Shown here piece after piece: positions 58,430 to 64,000 of a stretch of DNA of 64,000 nt. The DNA comes from Cricetomys ansorgei. Its lineage: Eukaryota; Chordata; Mammalia; Rodentia; Nesomyidae. Under the pieces are notes generated by a model. The model ran no database searches, was not told where the DNA came from, and saw nothing but the letters and a program-made list of their open reading frames with translations. Position numbers and translations under genes: made by a program. The stretch covers positions 9,028,001 to 9,092,000 of the forward strand of contig JAMJFZ010001258.1 in the NCBI GenBank assembly GCA_026225945.1, given 5' to 3'. Within the stretch, counting starts at the first letter, position 1; every line of letters starts with the position of its first letter.

Positions 58430-59040
58430 AAATGTTTTTATTGAAAATAGATTCTTCTCTCGTGCAATATTTCCCTACCAAAGTTTCCCTTCCCTCCACT
58501 CCTCCCAACTACCCCCACCTCCCCTCCTTTGGATCCTCCAGATCCACACCCCTCCTTCAGAAAACAGCAGAGCTCGAAAAGACAATCAGCTAAACAGTAC
58601 ACAAGAAGATACAATAAACAAGACAAAAACTGTCAATCAAGAATGGATGAGGTAGCCCAGGGGGAAGGAAAGGTTCCCAAGAGCAGGCAAAAGAGTCAGA
58701 GACACCCCCTTTTCCATTGTTGGGAGTCTCACAAAAATATCAAACTATCAGTCCTCGCATATACACAGAGGACCTGGTCAGACTCACGCTCTCAGCTTGC
58801 TGCTTCAGTCTCTTAATTGAGTCCTCCTTAGTTGATTCAGTGTACCATTGTTCCCCTTGGTCTGTCAATCCACTCTAGCTCCTACAGTCTTCCATCCTGC
58901 TCTTTAACAGGGTTCCCTGAATTTGGAGGGGAGGGACCAAATGAACACCTTCAGTTTAGGTCTCTTCAAGTAATGTCTGGCTGTGGTCTCAGCACATCTC
59001 TCACATGCTGCTGGAGAAGGTTATAAACAACCTTGAGAAA
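58430..59040 (-). mobile_element. L1 (Lx-type) 3' UTR, reverse
   Basis: It starts at its 3' end (ttattgaaaatagattcttc) and continues with a pyrimidine-rich block (58485-58560). 'gagcaggcaaaagagtcaga', 'cacagaggacctggtcagac' and 'cctacagtcttccatcctgc' follow, then 'acagggttccctgaatttgg'. This is the typical reverse rodent L1 3' UTR. ORF2 is not present. Frames of up to 95 codons within it are not genes. Confidence 0.75.
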
Positions 59041-59247
59041 CAGTTTGGTCACATCGCTTGAACTTAATTAAAATATGGGGTTTCCAGTTTCCATTTCAAC
59101 AAAAGCATCTTACTATTATAAATGCTATGGATTGGCCCTGCTACAAGCAAAAAAAAATCATAGAGGTGATTCTCTACTTACTAAATATGAGAAAATGACA
59201 CATAGGGTGCAGCTATAGAGCCATACACATCTCCCTGTACATCTGCC

Positions 59248-59301
59248 TTATTTATTTATTTGTTTGTTTGTTTATTTATTTATTTATTAATTTATTTTTT
59301 C
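59248..59301. repeat. (TTTA/TTTG)n microsatellite
   Basis: Tetramers TTTA with an internal block of TTTG over about 54 bp. Confidence 0.9.
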
Positions 59302-60886
59302 TACTTTTAAAAATCACATTGTCTCACTCTGTAGTGATGACTTTGCTGTCTCAAGAACATTTGGGTTTTTCTACCCAGAAATGTAGGCCCAAAATAAAAG
59401 TGACTACTCTAAGCAGGGAGATTTTAGACAAAATACATCATCCAGTTCTCAGCTGAATAAACTGTTACCTGATGAAGAGATTTCCATGGACACACAACAA
59501 CAGATTACAGACAAAAAGTGCTCTTGTTGTAGCTATTTCTGAAACAGGACATACATCTGTACCCTGTTTCCACTTGTTTGTATTTTTCTCCATCACCTAT
59601 AGCAGGGTTTTATTTACATCTCTCTCTAGAAGCCCAGATTGTCCTTGTCTGCATGCACCATCCTTGCTTGGTCTGTCTTTTCTCAAAGAAAGTTTTTTGC
59701 AAAGTTTAATCTCCCCCAAGTTTCCCCCCTTTGGTGCTATTCGGACCATAATAAGACCTTTGCCACTAAATTCACATGGCCGTTATCGTTTGTATTACTC
59801 AATCAGTTACTTGTGCTTTTATTATTGTTTTATTGTGGTATTATTATTAAAGGATTAATTAGAATACTAACTTCAAAAGGGATGGTTCTGAGATGTTGAA
59901 ACCCTCTTGATATCTTCTATTTGTTAAAATTGGTTACTGGAGAAATTCCTACAATTTCCTTAAATCCCAAGCAGTTTCCAGGCTGTTCTATCAGCTTTCT
60001 TATCTACTTTTAGTCACCATGTTAACGAATTGTCATAGTTCTGTATGCATCATTGGTCATACATTGAAAAAGGAATTCCAGGACTTTTCTCTCTAGAGTC
60101 TTAGAAATTTCTGTCAGTATTAGCTTGAATTTTTTTTCCATTTTCCTTTTTTATTTATCCCATTAATTTGCCTTTTCTCCTGATGATGATGATTTTTGAT
60201 AATTCTGGAGCAGTGAGACACGTATCAGCCTTAAGACATGACTGTCTTGTGTTACCTTAGAGACAAGAAGATACTGTGTCCAAAGCATCTCTCCTTCCTG
60301 AATCAGAATTAATGGATATCATTTCTACCATGCATGACAAAGTCATAATGCAATATGCAGGGCAGCATGCTTGAGGGAAAGAAAGAATTAATACTGAGAA
60401 TGTGAAATCTGACTGGCCATAGGCACTGACTTGTGCTGTCTGGGTTTTGGGGTCCACTAAGTTTCTACACATTATTGATTTGACAAAGGGAAAGCCATCC
60501 ACTTAGAGAAGCAATGAATTGAATGAGACTCTCAGAAGCATTTGAAACAGAGATCAACTGCACTTTCATCCCCATTGATTTACCTAGTGAAGCATGAAAT
60601 TTGATTATCTTCTTTTTTTATACTTTTACAGTCATGGCTAATTGGACATAAGCTGTCTAGTCTATCCAGGCTAATACTAAATACATGACTCACTGAACAG
60701 CTGCCCACGCAGGACGGTCTTTAGGTTCCCCATATAAAAATCTTAGGGGGTGGAATTGGCTAGCACAGGATGTTGAAAATATTCAGTTGCTCATTATGGC
60801 ACTGGATATGAGCACTTCAGAATCTCCGAACTGCATGAAACTTTTCATTACAAAGCAGCAGAGACCTGAGACAGGGTGACACATAA
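59302..60886. other. Unique DNA, no gene seen
   Basis: A 128-codon forward frame (59472-59858) is Leu/Ser/Phe-rich with no recognised domain. Overlapping frames in other phases are also open, suggesting chance. Confidence 0.5.
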
Positions 60887-60975
60887 GAGCTAGGGGATGT
60901 GAATGCGCTCTACAGTTGAGGAATGTCTTCACTAGCATTCATGAGCCCTGGGAGTCAGTTCCAGCCTACAAGACA
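60887..60975 (+). repeat. ID-type SINE, forward, with insertion
   Basis: 'gagctaggggatgt' is followed by 'gaatgtcttcactagcattc' and 'atgagccctgggagtcagtt' with 'ccagc'. This is an ID or tRNA-type head with the A-box region disturbed by about 20 extra bases. Confidence 0.5.
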
Positions 60976-62289
60976 ATCTCACTAATGAGCCTTTATTAGG
61001 TAGTCTGTTGTACATCTTTATCCATTTTTTAAAAATTTGTCCAAACATGTTGTCATACTTATTTTTAAGTGGAGAACTCACATCTTTGTATTATAAGAGG
61101 TTTCCAGAATGCTACTTAGCTATCAAATGGTGAAACTCTTATTCAAAATAGGTCATTTGGCTCCAAACGCTCCAAATGTGTGCGTTCTTCTCTACTACTT
61201 GAATCACAAAACCTTAAATAATTGAACGTGGCTAGGGGCATCCATGTACATACCAGCTTTTCAGGGCATGTTTAACCTAGTTCAGTATTGTCTTATTTGT
61301 CCTACGTACACAATTGTTAATTAAATTATATGACACCAGGCATCCCTGCAAACATGCCTGCCTTTAGGAGCTCCAGAAGCTGCAGGGAAGGGTCTCCCAT
61401 ACAAAAGTGGAAGGTAGTACCAAGATGTTGACAGAAACCAAAAGTGACATGATTTTTTCCACACAACCCAGCAATGTGCCTGACCTCTCAATTTCTCTCA
61501 TACAGTTTTATATGAAGCCTTTTTTATTTTAAAATATCTGTTAAATAAAAGAAAGAAAATAAAATCTTGACAAAGAGGAAGTCTGCAACCTGCTGGCTTG
61601 ATTTGGCTGCACTAAAAATGTCCAGGATTATTTTTACAAAGAGCCCCTTTATTCATAAACAAGAGCATGTTATTTGCATGAACTTGGAATATATCATGTC
61701 ATCTAACTCTCAGTTGTATAAAATGAGTCTGACAAGTTGTATTAAATGTTTTTTAGCTGTTTTCTAATATATACACTTATATTAGCATCACAAAATCCAA
61801 GATCTTGAAATTGATTACATATGACTGAGGAGGTAGAAAATTCATACATCAAAGATAAAATAACCTGAGGAATGGGTTGTAGTAATAAATAAACATGAAT
61901 ACATTTGTTCTCAGTACACAAGGTAAAATATGGACAGAAAGAGCAATGCAAAAACTCAATAGGTGAGTCAAATATTAGTGAAAAAATATTTATGGATAAG
62001 TATTATTCTAGCATTAAACAAGCATCTCAGTATAGGATTAATTAGCCCAGAACAAGGGGAATAGAAGCTGATTATGTTTTTTTTTTTAAATAACTGTAAG
62101 GCTTTTAAGTTGGAACTGAAGTTATGGTCATCACTGGTGAACCCAACAGAATTTATGAATGAAATGTGCAAGAGAGAGCTTGGTTGGTAAAATGAGATGT
62201 TAAGTGTAGGGGAGTGGTTTCAAAAGAGAATTATTTATCTTAGCTATTATAACTGAGGTGGTATCATTATCTGTGATCCCCTTTTTTCA
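60976..62289. other. Unique DNA, no gene seen
   Basis: No gene or confident repeat. The frames are at most 69 codons. Confidence 0.5.
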
Positions 62290-62900
62290 GTGTATTACAG
62301 TCCATCTTTAAAGATAACATCTAGTGTTTGTTGCATAGCATGTCTAATAGCAATGGACTAAGCCATTTTTATATTTAAGAATGCTCCAACATCATTTTGA
62401 TAGTTTTACTACACAGAAGATTCTTGTCTGAATAACTTTTTCTTCTATCATGTTGAATTCATCAATTTGTCTCCCATATGTGTGAATTGCAACAATAACT
62501 ATACATAATTATTCTGGATGTGGCTCTGTTTGATTTCATTCTGCTTAGAATTTATTAAACTTTTTAGCTGTGTACACATTCATGGAAATTGAAAAGATTT
62601 TGTTAATCAAGTACTTAGATCTCTTTTGACTTTTCTTCTACTTTCTTTGTGTGATTCCCTTAGGTAGATATTGGAATGCTTCACATTAACCTCAAGGCTT
62701 CTTTAGTTTTTTTATTCTTTCTTTTTGTTCCTTGGACTTGATTCATACATGTCTAACCTAGATACAGAAACAGCCTAACATATTTGCAACTGATAACATA
62801 ATATTGCAGTATCAAAAAGTAGGGCATTCCATTGAATTATCTTAATGAAACTATTTGTTTCAGTTTTTGTTTTTGTTTTTTCTTCTTCTTGTAATTGTTA
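62290..62900 (-). mobile_element. Ancient L1 (L1M-type) fragment, reverse
   Basis: 'gatgtggctctgtttgattt', 'cattctgcttagaatttatt' and 'aaactttttagctgtgtaca' followed by 'cttttgacttttcttctact' reproduce the order of the reverse-strand L1M 3' region. No open frame is retained. Confidence 0.6.
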
Positions 62901-62934
62901 AAGGCATTTCTTACCTTAATGAAGTCTAGAATGC

Positions 62935-63257
62935 CCTAGAATATAGGTCTCTGAGCATGGCAATAGGGAGTTTATCTTGACTAGGTTACAGTGAGAAGAC
63001 ACATCCACTGTGGATGGCTCCATTCCCTAGGACAGAAACCTGATCTGAAACAAAATGGGAAAGTGTGCTAAACACAAGTATGTATTATTCTTTGCTTCCT
63101 GATAAAATGAGACCAACTATTTCAAGCTTTTGCGGCCCTCGCTTTTGTAACATGATGAATAATACACTTGAATTCTGAGCTAAAATAAACTTTTTCCCTT
63201 GAGTTGTTTTGGTTAGGGTGTATTTTATCACAACAAAAGAAAAATAAGCTAAAACAC
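62935..63257 (+). repeat. MLT1/MaLR-like LTR, forward
   Basis: 'ggctccattccctaggacag', 'gtgtgctaaacacaagtatg' and 'tctgagctaaaataaacttt' are followed by an end reading 'gtattttatcacaacaaaag' and 'aaaataagctaaaaca'. The AATAAA and terminal ...TATTTTATCACA...AACA pattern is that of MaLR-type LTRs. The 5' end is uncertain. Confidence 0.5.
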
Positions 63258-63734
63258 TGCTCAAGCGTGTTTATATATACCTCAACGGAATTTTTAAAAC
63301 TATTTTGTCTAGTCAGAAATTACTTCATTTTATTTTAGGGCCCCTGTATTTTACTAACAGTCTATATTTAGCAAAACACTCAAAACATTAGGCTTAACAA
63401 ATTTTTAGTTAGATAGATATGAATTCCTTTACTTCTTTGGCCTAATTTAAAGTAACTGATTTATCTAGTAAGCCCCAGTGTGATCAGTCTCTTTAAGAAA
63501 AACTTCTGTTAATTTACTTTTTCTCCATGTGACTCATATTTTTTTTTTTTTACTTTTGTTGAGTATGTCTATTTTTTGTAAATCTAAGTTGTAGATAACT
63601 CTGGAAATATTATTTTCTACTTTCAGGAACTTTATTTTTTTATAGACATTATTATCATATTGTTTCTTATGCTCTTTTTCAAAAAAAAAAACAATGTTTC
63701 TTCTCCCCAATTACCATAATTTTTTACACTGAGA
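63258..63734. other. Unassigned DNA
   Basis: AT-rich with T- and A-runs (63539-63552, 63681-63691). Nothing is recognised. Confidence 0.5.
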
Positions 63735-63829
63735 ACACATGCACACACACACAGACACACGTGCACACACACGTGCACACACACGTTCACACACACATAC
63801 ACACACACACGTGCACACACACACACTCA
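63735..63829. repeat. (CA)n compound tract
   Basis: CACACA blocks are punctuated by ACGTGCAC and ACGTTCAC units. These are a higher-order variant of a CA microsatellite. Confidence 0.92.
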
Positions 63830-64000
63830 CCACTTAGTACTTAGTACATGTGTAGATTAAAGTACAATGGGATGAGTTTGGGAGATATGAGTTTTCTACC
63901 CAAGTGAAAACTAATCACAACATACAGAATTGTGGCCAGTGGTAAGTATGGTTATGTGGGCTAGAGATGAGAAAATCAGCAAGTGTGGGAAGTATATAAG
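63830..64000. other. Unassigned DNA
   Basis: Short terminal stretch; nothing is recognised. Confidence 0.4.

Noticed and set aside
59472..59858. 128-codon forward frame
   Set aside because: It is a Leu/Ser/Phe-rich peptide without a domain, an overlapping phase is also open, and there is no promoter or splice context.

Overview
The window is mammalian nuclear DNA from a rodent, most likely a muroid (mouse, vole or hamster type). The evidence is the repeat content: B1 elements, tRNA-derived SINEs of B3, B4 and ID type, rodent Lx-type L1 3' ends, one URR1-type MITE, and class II endogenous retrovirus (ERV) and MaLR-like LTR pieces. The base composition is AT-rich. I name repeat families from memory of their consensus sequences; no database search was run.

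I found no convincing protein-coding gene, exon, tRNA, rRNA or CRISPR array. Open reading frames are short (at most 189 codons), overlap repeats, or lack recognisable domains. The best reading is intergenic or deep intronic DNA that has accumulated transposons.

Layout. 1-7200 is mostly unique sequence with one copy of an LTR-like repeat family (2306-3725), a reverse B3 SINE and two facing MIR elements. 7247-14470 is the densest part. It holds a B4-type SINE, an L1 3' UTR with a GATA microsatellite, and an L1 ORF2 C-terminal remnant. That L1's 3' UTR is split by a gutted class II ERV (nucleocapsid zinc knuckles, integrase C-terminus, one LTR). A further SINE and L1 3' UTR carry CA and GA repeats. 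14480-26100 has old MIR and MLT1-like pieces and the largest copy of the LTR-like family (19086-21130). 26167-28601 has a SINE, oppositely oriented L1 pieces, a probable LTR and a forward B1. 28602-41700 is largely unique. 41747-42884 has two B1-type elements and a URR1-type MITE with an imperfect target duplication. 45483-48255 has a TG repeat, a B4-type SINE and the third LTR-like copy. 51000-59300 has several reverse L1 3'-end pieces, a perfect 30-bp inverted repeat, long TG tracts and a reverse B1. 60887-63829 has an ID-type SINE, an old reverse L1, an MLT1-like LTR and a CA-rich tract.

There is no set of genes working together here. The interest lies in the nesting and decay of mobile elements and in one multi-copy repeat family that I cannot name.
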